This document shows positions 24,883-33,463 of a DNA stretch of 64,000 bases, piece after piece. The stretch lies in the NCBI GenBank assembly GCA_965222315.1, contig OZ244951.1, positions 1,860,001-1,924,000 on the forward strand, given 5' to 3'. This stretch comes from JACKII01 sp965222315. GTDB lineage: Bacteria; Pseudomonadota; Alphaproteobacteria; Bin95. Each line of letters starts with the position of its first letter. Positions within the stretch are counted from its first letter, which is position 1. Position numbers and translations under genes: made by a program. The notes below the pieces were generated by a model. The model made no database searches, had not been told where the DNA came from, and worked only from the letters and a program-made list of their open reading frames with translations.

Positions 24883-25488
24883 ATGCGAACCGCCAGCCTG
24901 CAACGCGATACGAACGAGACCAAAGTCAGCGTGACCGTCAATCTGGACGGGACCGGCGCCTATGACGTGGCGACCGGCGTGGGCTTCCTCGACCATATGC
25001 TGGAGCAGCTTTCCCGGCACAGTTTGTGCGACCTGACGGTGCGCTGCGACGGCGATACGCATATCGACGACCACCACACGACGGAAGATGTCGGCATCGC
25101 CATCGGCACGGCGATGAAGCAGGCCATGGCCGATAAGCGCGGCATTGTCCGCTACGGCTCCTGCCTGTTGCCGATGGATGAGGCGCTTTCCCGGGTGGTG
25201 ATTGACTTTTCCGGCCGGCCGTTCCTGGTCTGGCGGACCGAGTTCCCCACCCAGAAGATCGGGTCGTTTGACACCGAACTGGTGCGGGAGTGGTTCCAGG
25301 GCTTTGCCAGCGCATCCGGCGCGACGCTGCATGTGGAGACGTTCTACGGCGCGAACAGCCACCATATCGCCGAGTCTTGCTTCAAGGGCCTGGCCCGTGC
25401 GGTGCGGCAGGCAGTGGAGACCGATCCGCGCCGGGCCGATGCCATTCCGTCCACCAAGGGCACGCTCGGCGGCGGTGAGGCGGGCTAG
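24883..25488 (+). CDS. hisB: imidazoleglycerol-phosphate dehydratase
   Basis: 201 residues, the single-function HisB form without the phosphatase domain. VGFLDHMLEQLSRHSLCDL, DDHHTTEDVGIAIG and ANSHHIAESCFKGLARAV provide the Mn-binding histidines and glutamates. It dehydrates imidazole glycerol phosphate in step 6 of histidine synthesis. The start at 24883 fits the conserved beginning RTASLQRDTNETKV; an upstream in-frame ATG at 24835 has no support. It heads an operon running to the HIT gene. Confidence 0.96.
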   Translation: MRTASLQRDTNETKVSVTVNLDGTGAYDVATGVGFLDHMLEQLSRHSLCDLTVRCDGDTHIDDHHTTEDVGIAIGTAMKQAMADKRGIVRYGSCLLPMDEALSRVVIDFSGRPFLVWRTEFPTQKIGSFDTELVREWFQGFASASGATLHVETFYGANSHHIAESCFKGLARAVRQAVETDPRRADAIPSTKGTLGGGEAG

Positions 25489-25862
25489 TGCGGAGCTATA
25501 CCGTCCAACGCCCACCCTATCCGGGCAGCGCCATCGTGCTGCCGGAGGGTTTCTCGTTCTGGGCTTTCCTGTTCGGGCCGTTGTGGTTCCTGTTCCACGG
25601 AATGTGGGTGTCTGCGATTTTGCTCGTGCTGGTTCACGTGGCGCTGGGCACTGCCCTCCAGTATTTCGGTTTACCCGAAGTGTTTTCCGGCATTGCCTCC
25701 CTGACCGTTAGTGTTTTGGTAGGGTTTAATGCGCGAGATTGGTGGCGCCTGATGCTGACCCGCCAGGGCTTCCGGTTCGAGCCGGTCGTCCTCGGCCGCT
25801 CGTTGGAGCAGGCGGAGTTGACCTTGATGAAACGCGCTTTTGCGGAGACCGGTGCGGCGTGA
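25488..25862 (+). CDS. DUF2628 family membrane protein
   Basis: 124 residues, GTG start overlapping the hisB stop. The segment LPEGFSFWAFLFGPLWFLFHGMWVSAILLVL is characteristic of DUF2628 and predicts two to three membrane helices within residues 20-80. A short charged C-terminal tail follows. The function is unknown. Its place between hisB and hisH recurs in alphaproteobacteria according to my memory of such loci, but a direct role in histidine synthesis is not shown. Confidence 0.75.
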   Translation: MRSYTVQRPPYPGSAIVLPEGFSFWAFLFGPLWFLFHGMWVSAILLVLVHVALGTALQYFGLPEVFSGIASLTVSVLVGFNARDWWRLMLTRQGFRFEPVVLGRSLEQAELTLMKRAFAETGAA

Positions 25863-26503
25863 GAATAGCGGTAGTTGATTGTGGTTCCGGGAACCTCCGG
25901 TCCGTCGTGCGCGTCGTCGAGCACGCTGCCGCCGATGAGGGCATCGCTGCGCAGGTAGAGGTGACCACCCGCCCCGAAGAGGTTTTGGCCGCGGACCGGA
26001 TCATCATGCCGGGGCAGGGGGCCTTTGCCAGTTGCCTCAAAGGTCTCAATGGGGCGCCGGGCCTGCGTGAATCCCTGGTTGAGGCGGTCCAATCGAATGG
26101 CAGGCCGTTTTTCGGCATTTGTGTGGGCATGCAGTTGCTGGCCGATGTCAGCACCGAGCACGGGGAGTATCAAGGCCTCGGCTGGATTCCCGGCAAGGTC
26201 GTAGCGCTGGAGCCTTCCAGCCCCGCGATCAAGGTGCCGCACATGGGCTGGAACGAATTGTTGATCATCCGGCCCGGGCATCCAGTACTGGCGAACCTGC
26301 CGCCGCACGCCCATGTCTATTTCGTCCATTCCTACCATCTGGTCTGCGAGCGGCAGGACGATTGCATTGCCGTGACGGACTATGGCGGGCCTGTCACCGC
26401 GCTGGTGGGTAGGGACAATATCATCGGTGCTCAGTTCCACCCGGAAAAAAGCCAGGCGGTGGGATTGCAGTTGCTGCGTCAATTCCTGCGGTGGAAACCT
26501 TAG
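25859..26503 (+). CDS. hisH: imidazole glycerol phosphate synthase, glutaminase subunit
   Basis: 214 residues of class I glutamine amidotransferase. RIAVVDCGSGNLRSV starts the domain, the nucleophile Cys88 is in GICVGMQLL, and FHPEKSQ holds the His and Glu of the triad. Oxyanion motif PGQGAF is at 51-56. It feeds ammonia to HisF. The GTG at 25859 overlaps the preceding stop as GTGA and starts the conserved strand exactly; the open frame extends 40 residues upstream with no homology. Confidence 0.95.
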   Translation: MRIAVVDCGSGNLRSVVRVVEHAAADEGIAAQVEVTTRPEEVLAADRIIMPGQGAFASCLKGLNGAPGLRESLVEAVQSNGRPFFGICVGMQLLADVSTEHGEYQGLGWIPGKVVALEPSSPAIKVPHMGWNELLIIRPGHPVLANLPPHAHVYFVHSYHLVCERQDDCIAVTDYGGPVTALVGRDNIIGAQFHPEKSQAVGLQLLRQFLRWKP

Positions 26504-26507
26504 ACCC

Positions 26508-27071
26508 ATGGCAAAACAAGACCCTGCGCCGCCTCCCAAGCTGGTGATCGAGCCGGCAAGCCGTTTGGACGCCGCTGATCTGCATGATCTGTGCGAAGCG
26601 ACCGACATGGCCATTATCGATGGTGGCGGCTTCGGCTGGGTGGCGCCGCCCCCGCGCGAAACGCTGGAAGCCTATTGGCGGGGCGTGCTCGTCGTGCCGG
26701 AACGCGAATTGTTCATTGCGCGCCTTGATGGGCAGATCTGCGGCTCCGGCCAATTGGCCCTGCCCTCGCGCAACAGCGAGGCGCAGAAACATGCCATCCA
26801 TATACAAAGCGCCTTTATCGCGCCGTGGGCGCGCGGCCACGGCCTCGCCCAGGATCTGATGCTGGCGCTTGAAGCGCGGGCGCGCGCCCTTAAGTTCAAA
26901 ATTCTGAACCTGGACGTCCGCGCAACCCAGACGGCCGCCATCCGGCTGTACGAAAGACTTGGCTATGCCCGCTGGGGCAGTCATCCTGCCTATGCCTTCG
27001 TCAAGGGACAGTTCGTCGAGGGCCATTTCTACTTCAAAAACCTCCGCCTGACAGATTTGCCGAAAAGCTGA
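26508..27071 (+). CDS. GNAT family N-acetyltransferase
   Basis: 187 residues. AIHIQSAFIAPWARGHGLAQDLMLALEARARAL contains the GNAT motif A (arginine/glycine acetyl-CoA loop), and ILNLDVRATQTAAIRLYERLGYARWG is motif B. It lies between hisH (4-base gap) and hisA (1-base overlap), so it is surely in the his operon. The substrate is unknown. Nothing in its sequence ties it to histidine synthesis. Confidence 0.88.
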   Translation: MAKQDPAPPPKLVIEPASRLDAADLHDLCEATDMAIIDGGGFGWVAPPPRETLEAYWRGVLVVPERELFIARLDGQICGSGQLALPSRNSEAQKHAIHIQSAFIAPWARGHGLAQDLMLALEARARALKFKILNLDVRATQTAAIRLYERLGYARWGSHPAYAFVKGQFVEGHFYFKNLRLTDLPKS

Positions 27072-27811
27072 TGATCCTCTTCCCCGCAATCGATTTGAAA
27101 GATGGCCAATGCGTGCGCCTGTTGAGGGGCGACATGGGGCAGGCCACCGTCTTCAACGACGACCCGGCAGCCCAGGCCAGGGCCTTCGCCGCGCAAGGCT
27201 TCGAGTGGCTGCATCTGGTCGACCTGAACGGCGCCGTCTCGGGCGAGCCAGTGAACAGCGCCGCCGTCGAAGCCATCCTGGAGGCCGTGCCCGTGCCGGT
27301 GCAACTGGGCGGCGGTATCCGGGATATGGATACGATCAGCCATTGGCTGGAGCGTGGCGTGCGCCGGGTGATTCTCGGCACGGCGGCGCTGGAGGACCCG
27401 GAACTGGTCCGCACTGCCTGCCGGGCCTATCCTGGCCGGATTTTGGTCTCCATCGATGCGCGCGACGGCAAGGTGGCGAGCCGCGGCTGGGTGGAAACGA
27501 CGGAGGTCAAGGCGCTCGACCTGGCGCTGGCGATGGAAAAGGCCGGTGTGGCCGCCATTGTCTTTACCGATATCGACCGGGACGGCGCGCTTTCCGGCGT
27601 CAATATTGATGCGACGGTCGATCTGGCCTGGGCCTTGAATGTCCCTGTGATCGCATCGGGGGGTATTGCCTCAATCGCGGACTTGCGGGCGCTGATGGAC
27701 GAAGAAGAATCGGGCATCGAAGGCGCGATTTCGGGCAGGGCGCTCTATGACGGCCGGATTGATCCGCAGGAAGCCCTGGCGCTATTGCGACGCGCTGGCG
27801 AACGCGGCTAG
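27071..27811 (+). CDS. hisA: phosphoribosylformimino-5-aminoimidazole carboxamide ribotide isomerase
   Basis: 246 residues of (beta-alpha)8 barrel with two phosphate-binding halves. FPAIDLKDGQCVRLLRGDMGQ gives catalytic Asp8, VQLGGGIRDMDTI the first phosphate loop, and IVFTDIDRDGALSGVN and VIASGGIASIADL the second half. It performs the Amadori rearrangement of ProFAR in step 4. Its start overlaps the acetyltransferase stop (TGATG). Confidence 0.96.
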   Translation: MILFPAIDLKDGQCVRLLRGDMGQATVFNDDPAAQARAFAAQGFEWLHLVDLNGAVSGEPVNSAAVEAILEAVPVPVQLGGGIRDMDTISHWLERGVRRVILGTAALEDPELVRTACRAYPGRILVSIDARDGKVASRGWVETTEVKALDLALAMEKAGVAAIVFTDIDRDGALSGVNIDATVDLAWALNVPVIASGGIASIADLRALMDEEESGIEGAISGRALYDGRIDPQEALALLRRAGERG

Positions 27812-27814
27812 CCG

Positions 27815-28591
27815 ATGCTGAAAACCCGGATCATACCATGCCTGGACGTCCACGCAGGCCGCGTCGTCAAAGGCGTTAACTTCGTCGATCTGATCGATGC
27901 CGGCGACCCGGTGGAGCAGGCGCGGGTCTATGACGCCGCCGGTGCTGACGAATTGACCTTCCTGGATATTACCGCCAGCCATGAGAACCGCGATACGATT
28001 TATGACGTGGTCAAGGGCACCGCCGACTATTGCTTCATGCCGGTGACGGTCGGCGGCGGCGTTCGCACAGTGGAAGACATCCGCAAGCTGTTGATGGCGG
28101 GCGCGGACAAGGTCTCGATCAACTCCGCCGCGGTGTCCCGGCCCGAATTCGTGAACGAGGCGGCGACCGCCTATGGCTCGCAGTGCATCGTCGTGGCCAT
28201 CGATGCCAAGAGCAATGGCACCGGGGGGTGGGAGGTTTTCACCCATGGCGGGCGGCACAATACCGGTATCGACGCCATCGCCTGGGCCAAGCAGATGGTG
28301 GAGCGCGGCGCGGGCGAAATCCTGCTGACCAGCATGGACCGGGATGGCACCAAGTCCGGTTTCGATCTGGGATTGACCAGGGCAGTAAGCAGTTCGGTCC
28401 GGGTGCCGGTGATCGCATCGGGCGGCGTCGGCACGCTCGACCATCTGGTAGAAGGCGTGCAAGCCGGCGCGTCCGCCGTGCTGGCGGCCTCCATCTTTCA
28501 CTTCGGCACGTTCTCGATTGCCGAAGCCAAGCGGCACATGGCGGAGGCAGGCGTTCCGGTCCGGCCGACTTACCTGGAGGCGGCGGTATGA
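27815..28591 (+). CDS. hisF: imidazole glycerol phosphate synthase, cyclase subunit
   Basis: 258 residues. RIIPCLDVHAGRVVKGVNF carries catalytic Asp11, VTVGGGVRTVEDIRKLLMAGADKVSINSAA the phosphate loop, and LLTSMDRDGTKSGFD the second catalytic Asp region. With HisH it converts PRFAR and ammonia to imidazole glycerol phosphate and AICAR. It starts 3 bases after hisA and overlaps hisE by 4 bases. Confidence 0.97.
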   Translation: MLKTRIIPCLDVHAGRVVKGVNFVDLIDAGDPVEQARVYDAAGADELTFLDITASHENRDTIYDVVKGTADYCFMPVTVGGGVRTVEDIRKLLMAGADKVSINSAAVSRPEFVNEAATAYGSQCIVVAIDAKSNGTGGWEVFTHGGRHNTGIDAIAWAKQMVERGAGEILLTSMDRDGTKSGFDLGLTRAVSSSVRVPVIASGGVGTLDHLVEGVQAGASAVLAASIFHFGTFSIAEAKRHMAEAGVPVRPTYLEAAV

Positions 28592-28884
28592 GCAGCGGCC
28601 ACACACTCGATAAACTTTTCGCTGTTATCGAAAGCCGCAAAGGCGCGGACCCGTCCTCGTCCTACACCGCCAAGCTGTTCGGAAGGGGCACTGCCAAGAT
28701 CGCTCAGAAGGTCGGTGAGGAAGCGGTGGAAACTGTGATCGAGGGGATGCGCGGCGACCGGAAGCTGCTGGTCTCCGAGAGCGCTGACTTGCTTTATCAC
28801 CTGTGCGTGCTCTGGGCCGACCAGGGTGTAAAGCCCGACGAGATTTGGGCGGAACTGGCCAAGCGCGCCAAACCGAAAGACTGA
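28588..28884 (+). CDS. hisE: phosphoribosyl-ATP pyrophosphatase
   Basis: 98 residues, single-domain HisE. HTLDKLFAVIESRKGADPSSSYTAKL, KIAQKVGEEAVETVIEG and SESADLLYHLCVLW give the Mg-binding acidic residues of the MazG-like fold. It hydrolyses PR-ATP to PR-AMP in step 2. The ATGA overlap with hisF indicates coupled translation. Confidence 0.95.
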   Translation: MSSGHTLDKLFAVIESRKGADPSSSYTAKLFGRGTAKIAQKVGEEAVETVIEGMRGDRKLLVSESADLLYHLCVLWADQGVKPDEIWAELAKRAKPKD

Positions 28885-28897
28885 GCCGGCGGAGGTT

Positions 28898-29266
28898 ATG
28901 GTGGCATACGATCCCGACAATATTTTCGCGAAGATCCTGCGTGGCGAGATCCCGAACGAGACGGTGCTGGAGACCGAGCACTCGCTGGCCTTCCGCGACA
29001 TCAACCCGGCACGGCCGACCCATGTGCTGGTGATCCCCAGGGGCGCCTATGTTACCTGGGACGAGTTCGCCGCCAACGCCAGTGACGCGGAGATGGCGGA
29101 TTTCGTCCGGGCTGTCGGCGAGGTCGCGCGGAAGGAAGGCGTCGCGGAATCCGGCTACCGCCTGATTCAGAACAATGGCGAGCATGGCCACCAGGAAGTG
29201 CCGCACCTGCACGTGCACGTGGTCGGCGGCGCGCCCGCCGGGCCGATGCTGCGCCGTCAGCAGTAG
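28898..29266 (+). CDS. HIT family protein (HINT-like)
   Basis: 122 residues. NIFAKILRGEIPNETVLE at the start, FRDINPARPTHVLVIPR in the middle and the histidine triad HLHVHVV at 103-109 define a HINT-branch nucleotide phosphoramidase. It follows hisE by 13 bases, so it is likely the last gene of the his transcript. A HIT gene behind hisE is common in alphaproteobacteria. Confidence 0.9.
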   Translation: MVAYDPDNIFAKILRGEIPNETVLETEHSLAFRDINPARPTHVLVIPRGAYVTWDEFAANASDAEMADFVRAVGEVARKEGVAESGYRLIQNNGEHGHQEVPHLHVHVVGGAPAGPMLRRQQ

Positions 29267-29293
29267 GTAACCGCTAACGAAGGACCCGACCCG

Positions 29294-29755
29294 ATGGCTG
29301 ATGCCTGGAAAACTGCGGTAGCTGAGGACCGGGCTTCGGTCAAAGCCTGGTTTGACACCTGGGGGGCGCACGTCGCGGCCCGGGAGTTCACGGAAGCGCG
29401 GGAACTGTTCGGACCGGAAGCGTTGGGGTTCGGTACCTGGATGGACTATGTCGAGGGCCTCGATAATCTGGAAGCCAAGCAGTGGCGCAGCATCTGGGGC
29501 ACCATCCGCGATTTTCACCACCGCACCGACGATGCACTGCAAGTGACGGTGTCGCCGGACCGCTTGCAGGCGGTGGGGCTGGTGCTCTGGACCTCCACCG
29601 GATTTCACGAGGACGGCAGCGAGTATGAGCGTCCTGGCCGAACCACGGCGGTGTTCACCCGCAGCGCGGTCGGGGACGACTGGAAATGCGTGCATACGCA
29701 TGTTTCGTTGGCCAGAGGCGTGCCGCAGAAGAGCTTCGGCGAACCTGGGGCCTAA
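29294..29755 (+). CDS. SnoaL/NTF2-like domain protein
   Basis: 153 residues with the alpha-helix then curved-sheet layout of the NTF2-like cone: EDRASVKAWFDTWGAHVAARE, MDYVEGLDNLEAKQWRSIW, then strands LQVTVSPDRLQAVGLVLWTS and GRTTAVFTRSAVGDDWKCVHTHVSL. No catalytic set is obvious, so it may bind a small ligand or act as an isomerase-like enzyme. It starts 27 bases after the HIT gene and may be cotranscribed. Confidence 0.72.
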   Translation: MADAWKTAVAEDRASVKAWFDTWGAHVAAREFTEARELFGPEALGFGTWMDYVEGLDNLEAKQWRSIWGTIRDFHHRTDDALQVTVSPDRLQAVGLVLWTSTGFHEDGSEYERPGRTTAVFTRSAVGDDWKCVHTHVSLARGVPQKSFGEPGA

Positions 29756-29813
29756 GTGGACCTGGCATCATTGCGAGGTGCCGCGTGTGGCTCCCCGCAA
29801 TGACGGCCAAGCC

Positions 29814-30584
29814 CTAAATGTTAATCGAGAAACCGCCGTCCACCGGAATGGATGTGCCGGTCACGTAGTCTGAAGCGGCGCTCGCCAGGAACACGGCGAT
29901 CCCGGCATGATCGTCAGGGGTTCCCCAACGGCCGGCAGGTGCCCGCTTCTCCACATGCTCATGGAGGCCATCCACTTGCTCGCGGGCGCGCTGGGTCATG
30001 GCTGTGTCGATCCAGCCGGGCAGGATGGTGTTCACCTGGATATTGTCCTTTGCCCAGGCGATGGCCAACGACTTCCCCAATTGCACGATGCCGCCCTTGG
30101 ACGAGGCATAGGGGGAGGAATAGGGCGCGCCGAAGATCGACATCATGGAGCCGATCATAACGATCTTGCCGCCGCCCTGCGCTTTCATGTGCGGATAGAC
30201 CAGACGGGAGCAGACAAAGGCGCTGCGCAGATTGGTGTCGAGCACCTGGTCCCATTCTTCGAGTTCGTACTCTTCCGGCTGTTTGCGGATGGAGGTGCCC
30301 GCGTTGTTGACGAGGCAATCGATGCGCCCGAACCGCTCCACGGTTTTGGCGACCATTGCTTCGCAGGAGGCCGTGTCGGTGATGTTGACCGTGACCGAGT
30401 CGGCCTCGGCGCCCATTTCTTTTAGTTCAGCCACCGCCGCGGCGTTCTTTTCCTCATTGCGCCCGGCCACCATGATGCTCGCGCCAGCACCAGCCATGCC
30501 GCGGCCCATGCCAAGGCCGATGCCGCCATTGCCGCCGGTCACCAGCATGGCCTTGCCGGAGAGATCGAAGAGAGTGGAGGGCAT
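29814..30584 (-). CDS. SDR family NAD(P)-dependent oxidoreductase
   Basis: A 256-residue classical SDR. VTGGNGGIGLGMGRGMA binds the cofactor, CLVNNAGTSIRK is the structural NNAG motif, and GSMMSIFGAPYSSPYASSKGG holds catalytic Ser, Tyr and Lys. The C-terminal SIPVDGGFSINI is typical of 2-deoxy-gluconate/3-oxoacyl reductase-like members. The Arg in AGRNEEK after strand 2 suggests NADP. GGGAGC before the start at 30584 supports it over the longer frame from 30644. Confidence 0.88.
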   Translation of the reverse strand: MPSTLFDLSGKAMLVTGGNGGIGLGMGRGMAGAGASIMVAGRNEEKNAAAVAELKEMGAEADSVTVNITDTASCEAMVAKTVERFGRIDCLVNNAGTSIRKQPEEYELEEWDQVLDTNLRSAFVCSRLVYPHMKAQGGGKIVMIGSMMSIFGAPYSSPYASSKGGIVQLGKSLAIAWAKDNIQVNTILPGWIDTAMTQRAREQVDGLHEHVEKRAPAGRWGTPDDHAGIAVFLASAASDYVTGTSIPVDGGFSINI

Positions 30585-30694
30585 GGTTTGCTCCCATACA
30601 AGACAATAAAATCGGAATCTATCGGACGGCTGGCGCCCGCACACCCGCGTTGGGGACTAAAGCATCGGCCAGGCCGTTGCCGGATGCAAGGTCT

Positions 30695-31402
30695 CTACCC
30701 GTTCCATTGCCGCGCACGCCGCGCCGCCAGCCATTCCGCCAACAGCCAGAACGCCAGCGCCCAGAACGAGCCGATAGCCCAGCCGGCCATTACGTCCGTC
30801 GGCCAATGAACGCCCAGATAGACCCTGCTGAAGCTGATGAGCAGCGTCAGGAGGATGGCTGCGGCCAATACAAAAATCCCCGTGCGCCGCTGCTGTTGGT
30901 TCCGCGCAACCAGTGCGCCGATCGTCAGATAGGTCACCGCCGACAGCATGGCATGGCCGCTCGGGAAACTGAGGGAGGAGACCTCGACCAGATGGGGCAC
31001 CAGATCGGGCCGCGCCCGGTCAAAGCCGGCTTTCATGAACTGTTCCGCAATCGCCCCGCTCGAAATCGCCAGCGCTACGAGCGCCGCACTGATGTAGCGT
31101 CCCGCCAAGGCCAGAAATGCGGTCGCGATGACGGTGACGAGAGTCAGGATCGAAGGGTTGCCCAACACCGTGATGTCGGTCAGTGCGATTTCCAGCCATG
31201 GCGGACCGATCGCGTCGGACAGGTCGGCAGGATTGCGAAAGAGCAACAGCGTGGCTTGGTCGAACCGGCCGGTATCGCCTTCCATCACCTCATCGACGAT
31301 GGCGCCGAATGCCCAAAGTAGGGCCGACAAAACCCCTAGCGCGATGAGGACGCGGGGTGCGGGGCTGGCTCGTTGAACGAAACCTGCCAGTGCCTGCAGC
31401 AT
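30695..31402 (-). CDS. PAP2 family membrane phosphatase
   Basis: 235 residues, several hydrophobic helices. The three phosphatase motifs are present: KAGFDRARP (KxxxxxxRP), SFPSGHAML (PSGH) and SRVYLGVHWPTDV (SRxxxxxHxxxD). Members dephosphorylate phosphatidate, undecaprenyl pyrophosphate or lipid A; the choice is open here. Active-site motifs in this topology usually face the periplasm. It stands 27 bases downstream of the hydantoinase B gene on the same strand. Confidence 0.88.
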   Translation of the reverse strand: MLQALAGFVQRASPAPRVLIALGVLSALLWAFGAIVDEVMEGDTGRFDQATLLLFRNPADLSDAIGPPWLEIALTDITVLGNPSILTLVTVIATAFLALAGRYISAALVALAISSGAIAEQFMKAGFDRARPDLVPHLVEVSSLSFPSGHAMLSAVTYLTIGALVARNQQQRRTGIFVLAAAILLTLLISFSRVYLGVHWPTDVMAGWAIGSFWALAFWLLAEWLAARRARQWNG

Positions 31403-31429
31403 AAAACCAAAAGGCTCCGGGTCCGCTTG

Positions 31430-33157
31430 TCAGGCGCGGGCGGCCGCGGTGGCCGTCTCATCGACCTGGCCGTCATCGTCGATGACGACACCGTAATGCC
31501 TTCGCGCGGCTTCGGCGCTGACCATGCCGTTCAACACATCAGCCGCTACCGATTCCACCGGCCGCCGCTTGGGATCACCCAGGCCGCCGCCGCCGGGCAT
31601 CTCCATCAGCAGGCGTTCGCCGGACGGGATGGTCTGACGGCCCTTGCCCTTCAGCACGGTCTTGTCCTTGACGCTGATCACGCCTTTCGCTCCGCCTATG
31701 CCGCCATTGCGGCCCCGGGGTGGATGGTCGATGCGATCGAACATGCTGGAGATCGCGAAGGGGGCATCTTCCGCATGGCCGACTTCCATGATCTGGCCGG
31801 TGCCGCCGCGGTACTCGCCTGCGCCGCCGGAATCCGGGCGGTATTCCTTCTTCCAGAATACCAGGGGCGCGATGGTCTCGTTGACCTCCACGGGCGTATT
31901 GCGGACACCGGAGGGAAAGGCGGTGGCATTCAGGCCGTCTTTCGACGGTCGGGCGCCGGTGCCGCCGGTGTGGAACGTGTTCATGGCAAAAGCCCGGCCG
32001 CGCTGGTCCGGCCCGTCCACTACGCCATGGCCGCCCATGAGCACCGGGTTCCAGAGGCAGGAAGTGCCCTCTGCCGGGACCTGATCCGGGATGACCTGGT
32101 TCAGGCAGCCCAGCACCACATCGGGCAGCATCTGGCCGATAACGTGGCGGGCGGTGACGGCGCAGGGCTCCGGCGCGTTCAGGATACAGCCTTCGGGCGC
32201 GGTGATCTTCACGGCCCCCAGGCTGCCGGCATTGTTCGGCACCCGGTTGCCCACGACGCAGCGCACGCCGAAGCTGGCATAGGCGTCCGTGTAGCTCATG
32301 GGCACGTTGATGCCATAGGCGGAGACGGGGGAGGTGCCGTCAAAGTCCACGGCGATCTCGCCGTCCTTGATGGTCATGGTGGCGACCAGATCCACGGGGG
32401 ATTCGTAGCCGTCAATGCGCATGGCGTTCTTGTAGACGCCGTTTGGCAGCTTGGCGATTTCGGCGTGCATGCCCTGCACGGAGGCTTCGATGATGTGCTG
32501 GGCAAGCGAATCGACCTCGGCCATGCCGAATTCGTCCATCATCTCCAGCAGGCGGCGGGAGCCGACCTCGTTGCAGGCGACGAGGGAGTAAAGATCGCCC
32601 TCCACCTCCACCGGGTTGCGCACGTTGACGGCGATGATGTCAAGGACATGGCGCAGCATCTCGCCCTTTTTGGCGAGCGGCATGATGGGGAGGCGGATGC
32701 CTTCCTCATAAATTTGCCGCCCGTCCGGGCCGAAACCGCGCCCGCCAATGTCGGCGACATGGGTGGTGCAGGCGAACAGGCCCACGACATTGCCGTTCTT
32801 GAACGTCGGCGTGACGACAGTGAAGTCGTTCAGGTGGCCGGTGCCGAGCCAGGGGTCGTTGGTGAAGAAGACGTCGCCTTCTTCCATTATCTCGACCGGG
32901 AATTTCTTCAGGAAGTGCCGGACGCTGGCGGCCATGGCGTTGACGTGGCCGGGCGTACCGGTGACTGCCTGGGCGAGCATCCGGCCCTCGGTGTCATAGA
33001 CGCCGGCGGAGATGTCGCCCGCCTCGCGCGCGCTGGTGGAGAAGGCCGTGCGGATCAGGGTCTGCGCCTGCTCTTCGACGACCGCGAGCAGGCGGTTCCA
33101 CTGAATCTGCCGCTCCAGGTTTTCGAGCGCGGGCGGTTGGTTCGGGCGGGTGCTCAT
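31430..33157 (-). CDS. hydantoinase B / oxoprolinase family protein
   Basis: 575 residues matching HyuB along its length: ERQIQWNRLLAVVEEQAQTLIRTAFS, SAREAGDISAGVYDTEGRML, FFTNDPWLGTGHLNDFTVVTPTF, and the C-terminal MPGGGGLGDPKRRP. HyuB normally pairs with HyuA, the ATP-binding subunit, for ATP-dependent opening of N-methylhydantoin or 5-oxoproline-like rings. No hyuA is adjacent: upstream are two repeat elements and a cyclase gene. It may use a distant HyuA or be part of a decayed operon. Confidence 0.87.
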   Translation of the reverse strand: MSTRPNQPPALENLERQIQWNRLLAVVEEQAQTLIRTAFSTSAREAGDISAGVYDTEGRMLAQAVTGTPGHVNAMAASVRHFLKKFPVEIMEEGDVFFTNDPWLGTGHLNDFTVVTPTFKNGNVVGLFACTTHVADIGGRGFGPDGRQIYEEGIRLPIMPLAKKGEMLRHVLDIIAVNVRNPVEVEGDLYSLVACNEVGSRRLLEMMDEFGMAEVDSLAQHIIEASVQGMHAEIAKLPNGVYKNAMRIDGYESPVDLVATMTIKDGEIAVDFDGTSPVSAYGINVPMSYTDAYASFGVRCVVGNRVPNNAGSLGAVKITAPEGCILNAPEPCAVTARHVIGQMLPDVVLGCLNQVIPDQVPAEGTSCLWNPVLMGGHGVVDGPDQRGRAFAMNTFHTGGTGARPSKDGLNATAFPSGVRNTPVEVNETIAPLVFWKKEYRPDSGGAGEYRGGTGQIMEVGHAEDAPFAISSMFDRIDHPPRGRNGGIGGAKGVISVKDKTVLKGKGRQTIPSGERLLMEMPGGGGLGDPKRRPVESVAADVLNGMVSAEAARRHYGVVIDDDGQVDETATAAARA

Positions 33158-33200
33158 GGGCGGTGCTCAGTCATGGAAACGATCGAGGGTGAGTACTTTA

Positions 33201-33308
33201 CTATCTCATCCAGAGTAGCCGCAACGCGGCGTATCGAAGGGCCGGGATTTGGTATGGCAGACCCTTCGATACGCGCCGGGCGCCGCCCGCCGCTACTCAG
33301 GATGAGAT
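33201..33308. repeat. REP-type palindromic repeat, copy 1
   Basis: The 65-bp core at 33218-33282 is identical to that of copy 2. Inside it GTATCGAAGGG and CCCTTCGATAC form an 11-bp perfect inverted repeat around a 20-base loop. Outer edges CTCATCC and GGATGAG also pair. It lies upstream of hyuB and could influence its expression or merely be a mobile REP element. Confidence 0.8.
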
Positions 33309-33340
33309 CACATACCTTTCGGAATGAGATAACATTCCTT

Positions 33341-33446
33341 TCTTCATCCAAAATTGCCGCAACGCGGCGTATCGAAGGGCCGGGATTTGGTATGGCAGAC
33401 CCTTCGATACGCGCCGGGCGTTACCCGCCGCGGATCAGTATGAGAG
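33341..33446. repeat. REP-type palindromic repeat, copy 2
   Basis: Core at 33356-33420, 65 of 65 bases identical to copy 1 and displaced by 138 bp. The outer flanks differ (TTCATCC, AGTATGAG), so the duplication covers the core better than the edges. The whole gap 33158-33463 is made of these two units and a short AT-rich linker; no gene is seen there. Confidence 0.8.
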
Positions 33447-33463
33447 GGGATGGGAGGAGGAGA

